Assembly (NCBI RefSeq): GCF_009796805.1 | Contig: NZ_CP047029.1 | Span: forward strand, 682,001 to 746,000 | Reading direction: 5' to 3' | Length of the DNA stretch: 64,000 nt | DNA from: Algibacter sp. L1A34 | GTDB taxonomy: Bacteria; Bacteroidota; Bacteroidia; Flavobacteriales; Flavobacteriaceae | Position numbers and translations under genes: made by a program | Notes under the pieces: generated by a model | Told to the model about the DNA's origin: nothing | The model's database searches: none | What the model saw: only the letters and a program-made list of their open reading frames with translations | Part shown: piece by piece, positions 36,346 to 46,551 of the stretch | Numbering within the stretch: the first letter of the stretch is position 1 | How the letters are laid out: each line of letters opens with the position of its first letter

Positions 36346-37458
36346 ATGAAATATTACATAATAGCAGGCGAAGCATCTGGTGATTTACACGGCTCGAACC
36401 TTATGAAAGCATTGTTGAAAGAGGATCCAAACGCAGATATTAGGTTTTGGGGCGGAGACCTTATGCAATCGGTTGGCGGGACTTTAGTTACCCATTATAA
36501 AGAGCGTGCTTTTATGGGGTTTATTGAAGTGATAATGAACCTGCGTAAAATATCGAAATTAATAACTTTTTGTAAAGAAGATATTGCTGATTTTAAACCA
36601 GATGTTATTATTTTTATCGATAATTCGGGCTTTAATTTACGAATTGCAAAATGGGCAAAAGCTGCCAATTTTAAAACACATTATTATATTTCGCCTCAAG
36701 TTTGGGCATCCAGAGCAAGTCGAGTTAAAAATATTAAACACGACATAGATGCTATGTATGTTATCCTTCCGTTTGTTGAAGATTTCTATAAAAAACACGA
36801 TTATAAAGTCAACTTTGTAGGGCATCCGCTTATCGATGCCATTGCTAACCGTGAGCAAGTAAGCGAAAAGACCTTTAGAAAAACGCACCAACTTGGAGAC
36901 AAACCCATTATTGCTTTATTGCCAGGAAGCCGGAAACAAGAAATAACAAAAATGTTATCGGTTATGCTTAGTTTGGTTGACGATTTTAAAGATTATCAAT
37001 TTGTGATTGCTGGTGCTCCAAGTCAAGATTATAGTTTTTACCAAACTTTTATAAAATCTGCCAACGTAAAATTCATAGACAATAAAACTTACGATTTACT
37101 AAGTATTTCTATGGCTGCCTTAGTAACTTCGGGAACTGCAACTCTAGAAACCGCATTATTTAAAGTACCACAAGTAGTGTGCTACAAAGGCAGTGCTATA
37201 TCATACCAAATTGCAAAACGCATTATTACATTAAAGTATATTTCGTTAGTAAATTTAGTAATGGACCGTGAAGTAGTTACCGAACTTATTCAAAGTGATT
37301 TTAATAAAAAACGCCTTAAAAAAGAATTAACACATATTTTAAATAAAGACGCTCGTAAAAAACTCTTTTTAGATTATTACGAATTAGAAAAAGCTCTAGG
37401 CGGAAAAGGCGCTAGCGAGAAAACAGCAAAATTAATTTACAACTCCATAAAAAATTAA
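36346..37458 (+). CDS. lpxB: Lipid-A-disaccharide synthase
   Basis: GT-B glycosyltransferase condensing UDP-2,3-diacylglucosamine with lipid X in lipid A synthesis, at the inner membrane. Motifs: YYIIAGEASGDLHGSNLM at the N-terminus, YISPQVWASRASRV, FVGHPLIDA, LLPGSRKQEI, and VTSGTATLETAL near the donor site. Length 370 is normal. It confirms a lipopolysaccharide-containing outer membrane. It lies between a small membrane protein and an NlpC/P60 lipoprotein gene 7 bases downstream. Confidence 0.96.
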   Translation: MKYYIIAGEASGDLHGSNLMKALLKEDPNADIRFWGGDLMQSVGGTLVTHYKERAFMGFIEVIMNLRKISKLITFCKEDIADFKPDVIIFIDNSGFNLRIAKWAKAANFKTHYYISPQVWASRASRVKNIKHDIDAMYVILPFVEDFYKKHDYKVNFVGHPLIDAIANREQVSEKTFRKTHQLGDKPIIALLPGSRKQEITKMLSVMLSLVDDFKDYQFVIAGAPSQDYSFYQTFIKSANVKFIDNKTYDLLSISMAALVTSGTATLETALFKVPQVVCYKGSAISYQIAKRIITLKYISLVNLVMDREVVTELIQSDFNKKRLKKELTHILNKDARKKLFLDYYELEKALGGKGASEKTAKLIYNSIKN

Positions 37459-37465
37459 GTTTTAC

Positions 37466-38038
37466 ATGAAAAAAATAATTTTTATTCTTGTTCTCATCAT
37501 TAGTTTTAGCAGTTGCAAGTCTTCAAAACGAGCAAAACGAAAGCCTAACACTACTACAAAAATCATTACTAAAAAACCAAAAAACAGCAAGAGAGACGAA
37601 GTCATTATTTCTTCCAATAGAAAAAATATTCCAACAACAAATACAACTTCAAAATCGAAAGCTCAAAATATCATTGATTATGCTGAAGAGTTTAAAGGCG
37701 TACGTTACAAATGGGGTGGCACCACAAAATCAGGTATGGATTGTTCAGGTTTAATTTACGAATCGTTTAGAGCCCATGATGTTAATTTACCAAGAATATC
37801 GCGAGATATGGCAAAACGCGGAGATAAAATATCATTAAAAGAAGTCCATAAAGGAGACTTACTATTTTTTAAAACCCAAAACCGTCGGAATGCAATTAAC
37901 CATGTCGGGCTTATTGTTGCCATTAAAAATAACAATATTGAGTTTATACATGCCACGAGTAGTAAAGGCGTTATGACATCTTGGCTTAACGAAAACTACT
38001 GGAATAAAGCATTTTTCGAAGCACGCCGAATTCTATAA
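37466..38038 (+). CDS. NlpC/P60 family lipoprotein (C40 peptidase)
   Basis: Probable gamma-D-glutamyl-diaminopimelate endopeptidase acting on peptidoglycan. The signal peptide ends SFSSC (C17), followed by a basic, Lys/Thr-rich linker (about 18-65). The NlpC/P60 domain has the catalytic Cys in SGMDCSGLIYE, the first His in AINHVGLIVAI and the polar third residue in EFIHATSSKGV. Length 190. It is tightly spaced after lpxB and 24 bases before comEC; that gap contains an AT-only hairpin AAGATAT/ATATCTT. Confidence 0.92.
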   Translation: MKKIIFILVLIISFSSCKSSKRAKRKPNTTTKIITKKPKNSKRDEVIISSNRKNIPTTNTTSKSKAQNIIDYAEEFKGVRYKWGGTTKSGMDCSGLIYESFRAHDVNLPRISRDMAKRGDKISLKEVHKGDLLFFKTQNRRNAINHVGLIVAIKNNNIEFIHATSSKGVMTSWLNENYWNKAFFEARRIL

Positions 38039-38062
38039 GATATTTTATATCTTGGTTTAATT

Positions 38063-40105
38063 ATGAAAATATTCAATTTCACCATAATTAAACTAACCAT
38101 TTGCCTCGTTTTAGGTATTCTAATTGGGTATTTTTTCTTTATTCCATTACCTACGGTGTTGTGTTTTTTATTAGCCGTATTACTTTTATTAGTTATAGCA
38201 TATTTTGTTGCTCGAAAGCAATTTTTTAAAACTATTTGGTTTGGGCTTCTTGCTTTTATGTTAATGACTATAGTGGGTGTTTTAACTGTAAATATTCATA
38301 ATGAAAAGAGTTTCGACAAACACTATACACAGCATATTTTAAATGAAAAGGAAACGACAAACACCATTACTTTTAGAATTCGCGAAGTTTTAAAACCAAA
38401 TGCATATTATGATAAATACGTAATTGACATTTTACAGGTTAACGCGCAACAAACCATAGGAAAATCTCTTTTAAATATTAAGAAAGATAGTTTACAATTA
38501 GCCTTAAGAGTTGATGCTGTTTTTTCAACTAAAAGCTCTTTTGAAGATTTAGGTTATCCCTTAAACCCATATCAATTTGATTACCAAAACTATTTAGAAA
38601 AGAAATATATTTACCATCAATTAAGTTTAAAACAATCAGAATTATTTCCAATTAGCAACGATACACATACCCTATTTGGATATGCTAATTCTATTCGAGA
38701 ATCCATCAATTTAAAATTGAAACGTTATCATTTTAAACCCGATGAACTTGCTGTAATCAATGCCTTATTCCTTGGGCAGCGACAAGACTTGAGTAAAGAA
38801 GTATACAACGATTACAAAAATGCCGGAGCTATTCATATTTTAGCTATCTCAGGACTTCATATCGGTATCATATTAATACTCTTAAGTTGGGTTTTTAAGC
38901 CAATAGAACGCTTGAAGCATGGTAAATTATTAAAAACTATTTTACTTCTTTTTCTTTTATGGAACTTTGCGGTTATCGCAGGGCTTTCGGCATCTGTAAC
39001 TCGCGCAGTAACTATGTTCAGCATTGTTACTATTGCAGCCAACCTTAAACGCCCCACGAATATCTACAACACTTTAGCTATTTCGGTTTTCCTTATTTTA
39101 TTATTTAAACCTTTATTTATCTTCGATGTTGGGTTTCAATTAAGTTATATGGCGGTTTTTGCTATTGTTACTATCGACCCAATACTTTATAAATTATGGC
39201 AACCACAAAATAAATTAGTAGATATTTATTGGCATACAATTACAGTGAGTATTGCTGCCCAATTCGGCATAGCGCCGCTTCTGCTCTACTACTTCCATCA
39301 ATTCGCGGGACTGTTTTTGCTATCGAACATAATAATAATCCCTTTGTTAGCAATTATTTTAGGTTTTGGAATAGTCATCATTTTAATGGCATCTCTAAAC
39401 TTATTACCTCAATTTTTAGCCGATATTCTTGGACTTATTATTAGTAGCATGAATTATGTTATGAACTACATTTCAAAACAAGAAGTTTTTATTTTCAATG
39501 ATATTCCTTTTAATATTTGGTATGTTCTAGCTTCATATCTTTTAATTATTTCATTAATAAAAACCTTTAAAAAATGGAACTATGCCAATTTAAAATGGAT
39601 TCTATTTGCTATTATTAGCATTCAATGTGCATTTATTTACACGAATTACAGCAAATCTTCTAATGAACTTATCGTGTTTCATAAAAGTCGTTTTAGCATG
39701 ATTGGTAATACAAATAAAAACACATTAAAAATTACACATGATTTGGATAGCCTTTCTATCTTAAAAAATTCAACTATAAAAAATTACACAGTTGGAAATT
39801 TTATTAACACCATTGAAAATGCCGAATTACAATCGGTTTATGTGCTGAAAAACAAAAAAATATTATTAGTAGTAGACAGCTTAAACACTTACAATATAAA
39901 ATCTTTTGAACCAGATTATCTATTGCTTCGACAATCTCCAAAAATAAATATAAATAGATTAATAGATTCCATTCATCCAAAATATATTATTGCAGATGGT
40001 AGCAACTATAAGTCGTATGTATTACAATGGAAAAATATTTGTAAAAAACGAAAACTCCCTTTTCATGACACACACGAAAAGGGAGCTTTTGTAATTAAAT
40101 ATTGA
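38063..40105 (+). CDS. comEC: ComEC/Rec2-family DNA uptake channel protein
   Basis: Polytopic membrane protein of 680 residues. Two or three N-terminal helices are followed by a DUF4131-like soluble region, then the Competence domain with ALFLGQRQDLS and the hallmark AGAIHILAISGLHIGI, and about eight further helices. The C-terminal 150 residues take the place of the metallo-beta-lactamase domain of classic ComEC but lack an HxHxDH motif. That short, degenerate form is common in Bacteroidota. The family forms the inner-membrane channel for single-stranded DNA during natural transformation. No other competence gene is nearby. Confidence 0.9.
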   Translation: MKIFNFTIIKLTICLVLGILIGYFFFIPLPTVLCFLLAVLLLLVIAYFVARKQFFKTIWFGLLAFMLMTIVGVLTVNIHNEKSFDKHYTQHILNEKETTNTITFRIREVLKPNAYYDKYVIDILQVNAQQTIGKSLLNIKKDSLQLALRVDAVFSTKSSFEDLGYPLNPYQFDYQNYLEKKYIYHQLSLKQSELFPISNDTHTLFGYANSIRESINLKLKRYHFKPDELAVINALFLGQRQDLSKEVYNDYKNAGAIHILAISGLHIGIILILLSWVFKPIERLKHGKLLKTILLLFLLWNFAVIAGLSASVTRAVTMFSIVTIAANLKRPTNIYNTLAISVFLILLFKPLFIFDVGFQLSYMAVFAIVTIDPILYKLWQPQNKLVDIYWHTITVSIAAQFGIAPLLLYYFHQFAGLFLLSNIIIIPLLAIILGFGIVIILMASLNLLPQFLADILGLIISSMNYVMNYISKQEVFIFNDIPFNIWYVLASYLLIISLIKTFKKWNYANLKWILFAIISIQCAFIYTNYSKSSNELIVFHKSRFSMIGNTNKNTLKITHDLDSLSILKNSTIKNYTVGNFINTIENAELQSVYVLKNKKILLVVDSLNTYNIKSFEPDYLLLRQSPKININRLIDSIHPKYIIADGSNYKSYVLQWKNICKKRKLPFHDTHEKGAFVIKY

Positions 40106-40123
40106 GAATATATAAGGTTTTCT

Positions 40124-40672
40124 CTATCCTTTAAATTCCGATTGAAATGCATTATAATATGCATTAAATTCATCTTGTGTTTTAATCTTTTTATGATCGT
40201 CGTTTTTAAACATTTTTAAATACAACTCTAATTGAATTGGTGTTTGATATCCTCTAAGCGGTGTGATTACCTCAGCCGTTTCATCAAAAAACAAAACAGT
40301 TGGATATGCACTTATTTGAAAATAGTGCGCTAATTCGTGTGCTGAATTACGTCTATTAGCTTTCGCGGGATCGTAATTAGGATTTCCATATGATTTGCCT
40401 TTATAATTTACAATATCATTTCCTTCTCCATTAAGTTTCACAGCATAGTAATTTTCGTTTACATACTCGGCAACTTCTTTATTTTGAAACGTGTTTTTAT
40501 CCAACATTTTACATGGTCCGCACCAGTTAGTATAAACATCCATCATAATTTTTTTTGGTGTTTGCTTTTGAAGCTTAACGGCCTCTTCAAGAGTTAACCA
40601 ATTAATCTCTTGAGCGCTTACGTAAACCGATGATATAAGCGTCAATAAAAACGCCATTGTTATTTTTTTCAT
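40124..40672 (-). CDS. Exported thioredoxin-family protein
   Basis: A 182-residue product with a cleavable signal peptide ending VSAQE (about residue 20) and a thioredoxin fold with redox motif YTNWCGPCKM, a following NTFQNKEVAEYVNENYYAVK segment (here split as NTFQNKEVAEYV and NENYYAVK), and the cis-Pro in ISAYPTVLFFD. It resembles the DUF255/thioredoxin_7 group of periplasmic thioredoxins. It is convergent with comEC and has its own promoter. Confidence 0.9.
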   Translation of the reverse strand: MKKITMAFLLTLISSVYVSAQEINWLTLEEAVKLQKQTPKKIMMDVYTNWCGPCKMLDKNTFQNKEVAEYVNENYYAVKLNGEGNDIVNYKGKSYGNPNYDPAKANRRNSAHELAHYFQISAYPTVLFFDETAEVITPLRGYQTPIQLELYLKMFKNDDHKKIKTQDEFNAYYNAFQSEFKG

Positions 40673-40729
40673 TGCAATTTTTTTAATTTATTAAGCTTCT
40701 TTTTATTATTTGAAACCTTCAACTTAATA

Positions 40730-40737
40730 CAAAAGTA
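40730..40737 (-). promoter_or_regulatory. -7 element TACTTTTG for the thioredoxin gene
   Basis: Exact TAnnTTTG match on the minus strand, about 58 bases before the ATG. A TTTG lies 21 bases further upstream, a little beyond the usual 17-20 spacing. Confidence 0.5.
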
Positions 40738-40756
40738 GCAAAAGCCGTACCGAACT

Positions 40757-40788
40757 TACAAAAAACGCCCCTAAAAAAGGAGCGTTCT
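40757..40788 (-). terminator. Terminator after the POT transporter gene
   Basis: On the minus strand AACGCTCC pairs with GGGGCGTT (one wobble) around a 7-base loop, followed by TTTTTT. It lies 25 bases after the stop of the POT gene at 40813. Confidence 0.8.
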
Positions 40789-40812
40789 TATATAATTTAA
40801 CATTTTATTTTG

Positions 40813-42597
40813 TTAACGTACGCCGTGCATAAGTCTTTTAAGCATTGGGTTTAACACTAAAGAAATTAATGCAAATATCGCCGGAACTATAGTAAATATC
40901 AAGAAAAAACTACTTAATGAATACTCTGCCGTAATCTTATCAATCATGCCTCCCATAGAGCCTGCTGCTTTTTGACCGATAGCGATGGCTAAGTACCAAA
41001 TCCCGAACATAAACCCTATCATTCTACCTGGAACTAGTTTACTTAAATATGATAAGCCTACTGGCGAAATACATAACTCGCCCATAGTATGCAACAAGTA
41101 AGCTAATATTAAAAACACCATACTTACCGATGCTGTTTTTGCACCTTGAGGAATACCTAAAGTACCAAAAACTAAAACACCAAAACCTAAGCCTAAAAGC
41201 AATAAGCCAATACCATATTTCATGGCTGCACTTGGGTTATATTTACTTTCCCACCATCTAGAAAATAATGGTGCAAGTGTTATTATAAAAAACGAATTTA
41301 AAATCCCGAACCAAGTAGCAGGTACTTCGGTAGTATCTTTACTAAATTCATTATTAATTTTATAGTAAACAATATACCAAAGAAATATAAATGAAATACT
41401 TAATGTAATATTAGAATATGGGATTTTCGAATAGGTTTTTTTGAATAACAAAAGTAACACCCAAGTAATAATTGCTAATGGACCAACGGTTAATATTAAA
41501 TCGACGATTTTAAATATAATAGCGGAATTTCCGGTAAGAGCTCTTTCTGTATAATCACGAGCAAACAACGTCATAGAACCTAAAGCTTGCTCGAAAGCTG
41601 CAAAGAATATAACGGTAAAGACAGCAAAGACTGAAACTGCTATAATTTTATCACGTACAATTCTAGAATATCTAGAAATACGAGTAATGATTAAATACAA
41701 AAACAAAGCCAATGCTGTTAAAACAGTAACATGAGAACCATCTAAACCACCTAAGTTAAAGTTTAAAAGATTTATGTTTCCTGCTTTAGAAAGCGGATCA
41801 TTTATAAGATATAAAAAACCTCCTAAAGCCGATAAAGTAATTAAAATTTTATCGATTACAGTAAATAGGTTTAGCTTTTCAATATGTTCGGCATTATCCT
41901 GTTCTTTTGGATTTCTTTCATTTATATTTTGAGGCAATTCAACTTCGTGAACTTTAGATGGTTTTTCGCCAATTTGTCCAAAAAAGTCTTTTGCCAACCA
42001 AAACTGAATTAACCCAAGCAACATAAAGATACCTGCCAATCCAAAACCATAACTCCACCCAATGTTTTCTGCCAAATAACCGCAAAGCATCATTCCGAAG
42101 AAAGCACCAGCATTAACACCCATATAATAAATAGTGTAAGCGCCATCTTTTTTAGATTCTTTGCCTTTGTACATTTCAGAAATCATCGAAGTCATGTTAG
42201 GCTTAAAAAACCCTGTACCTATAATTAATAAAGCTAACCCTAAATACAACGACCAAGGCGTTTCGAAAACCATAGATAAATGCCCAAGCATCATAAAAAA
42301 ACAACCAATAACCACAGCCCATTTATAACCTGTAATTTTATCGGCAACCCAACCACCAACAATAGGCGTTAAGTAAAGCATAGAACCATAAGTTCCAATT
42401 AAAGCTAACGCATGTTCGCGAGGCCACTCCCAACCAGGGTTTGTACCAAGCATAGGTGCTGTTAAAAACAATACCAAAAGAATACGCATTCCGTAGAATG
42501 AAAAACGCTCCCACATTTCGGTAAAGAAAATAATAAACAACCCTGCCGGATGCCCAATTACCTTGTCTTTAAATAGATTTTCAATGTCTGTATTCAT
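40813..42597 (-). CDS. POT-family proton-dependent oligopeptide transporter
   Basis: Major-facilitator transporter for di- and tripeptides, 594 residues with about 12-14 helices. Family motifs: FFTEMWERFSFYGMR on helix 1 (the ExxER proton-coupling motif), YGSMLYLTPIVGGWVADK, GTGFFKPNMTSMISEMY, and FIFLFFAAFEQALGS-like FEQ on helix 7 (AAFEQALGS visible). The C-terminal half has a HTMGELCISPVGLSYLSKLVPG stretch, given here as HTMGELCISPVGLS. It is a paralogue of the next upstream gene. The two have separate terminators, so the copies can be regulated independently. Confidence 0.93.
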   Translation of the reverse strand: MNTDIENLFKDKVIGHPAGLFIIFFTEMWERFSFYGMRILLVLFLTAPMLGTNPGWEWPREHALALIGTYGSMLYLTPIVGGWVADKITGYKWAVVIGCFFMMLGHLSMVFETPWSLYLGLALLIIGTGFFKPNMTSMISEMYKGKESKKDGAYTIYYMGVNAGAFFGMMLCGYLAENIGWSYGFGLAGIFMLLGLIQFWLAKDFFGQIGEKPSKVHEVELPQNINERNPKEQDNAEHIEKLNLFTVIDKILITLSALGGFLYLINDPLSKAGNINLLNFNLGGLDGSHVTVLTALALFLYLIITRISRYSRIVRDKIIAVSVFAVFTVIFFAAFEQALGSMTLFARDYTERALTGNSAIIFKIVDLILTVGPLAIITWVLLLLFKKTYSKIPYSNITLSISFIFLWYIVYYKINNEFSKDTTEVPATWFGILNSFFIITLAPLFSRWWESKYNPSAAMKYGIGLLLLGLGFGVLVFGTLGIPQGAKTASVSMVFLILAYLLHTMGELCISPVGLSYLSKLVPGRMIGFMFGIWYLAIAIGQKAAGSMGGMIDKITAEYSLSSFFLIFTIVPAIFALISLVLNPMLKRLMHGVR

Positions 42598-42621
42598 AAA
42601 AGAATATTTAATGGTTGTAAT

Positions 42622-42646
42622 AAAGAAAACCCTCGCAAAGAGGGTT
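42622..42646 (-). terminator. Terminator between the two POT genes
   Basis: On the minus strand AACCCTC/GAGGGTT, a 7-bp perfect stem with a 5-base loop, followed by TTTTCTTT. It lies in the 55-base gap after the stop at 42653. Confidence 0.75.
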
Positions 42647-42652
42647 GATATT

Positions 42653-44209
42653 TTAATCTTCGGCTAATTCAAAACCTTCTGCTTCTTCGTTTTTCAAAAT
42701 GCGCTCACTTTCTTCTGCACCGTGGGTTAATCGCTTTAATGGTTTTAAAATAATAATAAATAACACTCCGATAACCACTGTAAAAAGTACAATTCCGGAG
42801 AAGATATATAATTCCCCAAATTTACTTGCAGACTCACCAATAATACCGGCCACTTTATTTCCTAAACCAGATGCTGCAAAATAAACACCCATCATTAAAG
42901 ACGCATATTTAACAGGAGCTAATTTAGTTATAAAAGAAAGTGCTACAGGAGATAAACAAAGTTCTCCAATTGTATGAAACAGATAAGCTAAAACTAACCA
43001 AATCATACTAGAAGTTCCAGATTCCTCAAATTCTAAAGCTGCAAAAACCATAAAAACAAAACCTAATCCCATAATTATAATACCAGATGCCATTTTGAAT
43101 ATTGAAGACGCTTCTCCTCCTTTAAGTTTTCGTTTTGCCCAAACACCAGCTATAAAAGTTGCAAAAAGAATTATAAATGCAGCATTTAAACTTTGAAACA
43201 TAACTGTTGGAACTTCCCAACCAAATAACATGCGATCGGTATTAGTATCCGTATATAAATTCATTAATCCACCAGCTTGCTCAAAGGCTCCCCAGAAAAT
43301 AATTACCATAATGAATGATAATAATAACACCACAAAACGATCTTTATAAACTTGCGTATCTAGGTCTTTATAAATCATCATTAATAAGGCCGCAATTGCT
43401 GTTAAAAACAAGAAAAGCAAACCATAAGGCCAGCCTAGAAAATACCAGCCTATTAATGAACCAGCTAATAATACACCAGTAAACATGAGCTGCGTAGGCG
43501 AACTAAACAGTCTACCATATAATTTAGTGTAAGAGACCTCATGTTCATCATTGGTACTAGGAACAAAATTCCCAACTTGAGTCAAATATTTTTGACCTCC
43601 AATATAATTTATTAACCCCAATAGCATAACAACACCGGCAAGTCCGAAGCCAGCATGCCAACCCCATTTTACAATAACGCCACCAACAACCATAGTCGCT
43701 AAAAGTGAACCTAAATTAATACCTATATAAAAAATACTAAATCCTTTATCACGCCTAATATCACCAGCTTTATACAAACCCCCAACCATTGTTGATATAT
43801 TCGGTTTTAGCAAACCAACACCTAGAATTACTAAACCTAAACCGGTATAGAATGCCCAAATATCTTTCATAACTAAAACAGCATGTCCTAAACATAAAAT
43901 AATGGCACCATATAAAACTGCCTTTTTCTGGCCAATTAATTTATCGGCAATCATACCGCCTGGTATAGACATCACATAAACCAGCATGGTATACCAACCA
44001 TAAAGCGCCAAAGCTTCTTGGCTAGTCCACCCAAGTCCAGCTCCTCTAGCATCATCTCCTAAAGTAGAAGTCGTCATATATAAAACCAACAAAGCACGCA
44101 TACCATAATAAGAAAAACGCTCCCACATTTCTGTTAAGAATAAAATATACAATCCTATTGGTTGTCCAAATAGTTCTTTTTGATGCGGTTGCAATGCCTT
44201 AGCTGCCAT
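42653..44209 (-). CDS. POT-family proton-dependent oligopeptide transporter (paralogue)
   Basis: Second di/tripeptide transporter, 518 residues. Motifs: LTEMWERFSYYGMRALLVLY (ExxER), WYTMLVYVMSIPGGMIADK, GVGLLKPNISTMVGGLY, the helix-7 WGAFEQAGGLMNLY, and HTIGELCLSPVALSFITK. It is shorter than its neighbour, which carries a longer mid-protein linker and two more hydrophobic segments. It lies 32 bases downstream of the DPP-type peptidase gene and is probably cotranscribed with it, coupling extracytoplasmic dipeptide release to uptake. Confidence 0.93.
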   Translation of the reverse strand: MAAKALQPHQKELFGQPIGLYILFLTEMWERFSYYGMRALLVLYMTTSTLGDDARGAGLGWTSQEALALYGWYTMLVYVMSIPGGMIADKLIGQKKAVLYGAIILCLGHAVLVMKDIWAFYTGLGLVILGVGLLKPNISTMVGGLYKAGDIRRDKGFSIFYIGINLGSLLATMVVGGVIVKWGWHAGFGLAGVVMLLGLINYIGGQKYLTQVGNFVPSTNDEHEVSYTKLYGRLFSSPTQLMFTGVLLAGSLIGWYFLGWPYGLLFLFLTAIAALLMMIYKDLDTQVYKDRFVVLLLSFIMVIIFWGAFEQAGGLMNLYTDTNTDRMLFGWEVPTVMFQSLNAAFIILFATFIAGVWAKRKLKGGEASSIFKMASGIIIMGLGFVFMVFAALEFEESGTSSMIWLVLAYLFHTIGELCLSPVALSFITKLAPVKYASLMMGVYFAASGLGNKVAGIIGESASKFGELYIFSGIVLFTVVIGVLFIIILKPLKRLTHGAEESERILKNEEAEGFELAED

Positions 44210-44241
44210 AAATTTGTTGTTAGTTAATTATGCTTTTATTA

Positions 44242-46428
44242 TTACTTGCTTATTTTATCACCTAGATTTTCATCTAAAAAATCAGTCATTTTAGTGTATA
44301 AATGTAATCTTGTGTTTCCTCCGTAAATACCATGATTTTTATCAGGATAAATCCCCCAATCAAACTGCTTATTAGCTTGCACTAGAGCTTCAACCAAACG
44401 CATCGTGTTTTGCACATGCACATTATCATCTCCCGAACCATGAATTAACAGAAAATTACCTTTTAATTTATCAACATGATTAATTGGCGAATTTTCATCA
44501 TAACCACTTGCATTTTCTTGTGGAGTTGACATATAACGCTCTGTATAAATAGAATCGTAAAAACGCCAGCTACTAACTGGTGCCACTGCAATAGCCATTT
44601 TAAACACATCATTACCTTTAAACAAGCAATTACTACTCATAAAACCTCCAAAACTCCATCCCCAAATACCAATACGTTCAGAATCAATATAAGGTAAAGC
44701 GCCAAATTCTTTAGCTACAGCTATCTGATCTTCAACCTCATATTTACCTAATTCGTTTTGAGTCACCTTTTTAAAAGCAGCACCTTTAAACCCGGTTCCC
44801 CGTCCGTCAACACAGGCTACAATATAGCCTTTTTGCGCCAATAATTGATACCAATAATCGTTAGAACTTATCCAACTATTTGCAACTTGTTGAGAACCTG
44901 GCCCTGAATATTGAAACATTAATAATGGATATTCTTTAGAAGCATCAAAATCTGCAGGTTTAACCATCCACATATTTAAATTATATCCGTTTATTTCAAT
45001 CGTACTAAACTCCTTTTTAGAAATCCCATATTGAGAAAGTTGTTCTGCCAATCCTTTATTATCCTTAATTAACTTGATAACTTTACCAGTAGACGCACTG
45101 TTTAAAGTATATCTTGGTGGTGTAGCAGCATTAGAAAACGTATTTATAAAATATGAGAAATCGGCACTAAAATCGGCACCATTAGTTCCTTCTTCTTCGG
45201 TTAACCTCGTCTTGTTTCTACCGTTTAATTTAATAGAATATACATCACGATTGATTGAGCCATTTTCAACCGATTGATAAAAAATAGTTTTCGTTTTTTC
45301 ATTGAAGCCATAGTAATTTGTTACTTCCCAATTACCTTTTGTAATTTGGTTTATAAGCTTTCCATCCTTACTGTAATGATAGATATGATTGTAACCGTCT
45401 TTTTCACTTGTCCAAATAAAACTATTGTCTTTTAAAAACGTTAAGTTATCTGTAACATCAACATAAGCCTCGTCAACCTCTTTTAAAAGCACATTAGTTT
45501 TGGCAGTGGCAGAATTATAGGCTATTAAATCTAAATTGTTTTGATGACGATTTAAAATTTGAGCACTTAATATATCGTTATTTTTTGTCCATTGAATTCT
45601 TGCAATATAATCCACATGTGGCCCAAGGTTTACCTCATCTGTTTTTGTTGCTTTCAAATTATAAATATGAAGCGACACTTTAGAGTTTGCCTCACCAGCC
45701 TTAGGGTATTTAAACACCTCCTGCGTTTGGTAAAGTGCTGTTCCATAAATATCCATTGAAAATTCCGGAACCTCAGTTTCATCAAACCTTATGTAAGCAA
45801 TTTGAGAACCATCTGCATTCCAATCAAAGGCACGAACAAAGGCAAATTCTTCTTCGTAAACCCAATCGGTAATACCATTAATTATCTTATTTTTTTCACC
45901 ATCGAAAGTGATTTGAAAAGTTTCACCTGAAATTAAATCCTTTATAAATAGATTATTATTTTTAGCAAATGCTACTTTATTTCCGTTGGGAGACAACGTA
46001 GGTTCTTGTATTTTTTCTTCGGAAATCAAAGTTAGCTTACCATCTTTTACATTATAAATATAATAATTACCTAACACAGAATGACGGAAGACAGATTCTT
46101 CATTTGTTGCTAAAATAATTTGACTTTCATCTTTACTAAACGTATAATCGGTAAAGTAATCCATAGCTTCGAGATCACTCGAATTCACCAATGTATTTAC
46201 CTTTTCTAAGGTTTTATAATCATAAATATCGATGGACGTACTTCTTTCTTCACGATTAAAGTTTAAAACAGAATATTGCTGACCATTTGCCATAGAATGC
46301 AAAGCATCCAGCCTTTCCGTTCTAAACGTGCCATTCCATATTTCTTCTAGGGTAACTTCTTTAGTTTGAGCAGATAAAACAGCTGTAAAAAAAAGACAAA
46401 TCTGAAAGCTAAATTTTAGGTATTTCAT
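44242..46428 (-). CDS. Exported S9 family peptidase (dipeptidyl peptidase IV-like)
   Basis: Serine exopeptidase of 728 residues that removes dipeptides, typically after Pro. A signal peptide (cleavage near VLSAQT, residue 20) sends it to the periplasm. The N-terminal DPP-IV beta-propeller fills about 25-480; its DWVYEEEF segment carries the Glu pair that holds the substrate N-terminus. The alpha/beta-hydrolase domain has the nucleophile in GIWGWSFGGFMSS, the acid in HGSGDDNVHVQNT and the His in PDKNHGIYGG. It heads a unit with two peptide transporters. Confidence 0.95.
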   Translation of the reverse strand: MKYLKFSFQICLFFTAVLSAQTKEVTLEEIWNGTFRTERLDALHSMANGQQYSVLNFNREERSTSIDIYDYKTLEKVNTLVNSSDLEAMDYFTDYTFSKDESQIILATNEESVFRHSVLGNYYIYNVKDGKLTLISEEKIQEPTLSPNGNKVAFAKNNNLFIKDLISGETFQITFDGEKNKIINGITDWVYEEEFAFVRAFDWNADGSQIAYIRFDETEVPEFSMDIYGTALYQTQEVFKYPKAGEANSKVSLHIYNLKATKTDEVNLGPHVDYIARIQWTKNNDILSAQILNRHQNNLDLIAYNSATAKTNVLLKEVDEAYVDVTDNLTFLKDNSFIWTSEKDGYNHIYHYSKDGKLINQITKGNWEVTNYYGFNEKTKTIFYQSVENGSINRDVYSIKLNGRNKTRLTEEEGTNGADFSADFSYFINTFSNAATPPRYTLNSASTGKVIKLIKDNKGLAEQLSQYGISKKEFSTIEINGYNLNMWMVKPADFDASKEYPLLMFQYSGPGSQQVANSWISSNDYWYQLLAQKGYIVACVDGRGTGFKGAAFKKVTQNELGKYEVEDQIAVAKEFGALPYIDSERIGIWGWSFGGFMSSNCLFKGNDVFKMAIAVAPVSSWRFYDSIYTERYMSTPQENASGYDENSPINHVDKLKGNFLLIHGSGDDNVHVQNTMRLVEALVQANKQFDWGIYPDKNHGIYGGNTRLHLYTKMTDFLDENLGDKISK

Positions 46429-46551
46429 TAAAATTGATGTTTATTTCTCATGAGAACGGCAAGTTTAATAAAAATACTTCAAAAAAACCATAATATTAAC
46501 ACATAAATAACGAGTAAGATGCAAGTTCATGATTAATTATAAGAAGAGTAT

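Noticed and set aside
38037-38053. AAGATAT/ATATCTT hairpin between the NlpC gene and comEC
   Set aside because: AT-only 7-bp stem without T-run in AT-rich DNA; too weak to call a terminator or operator.
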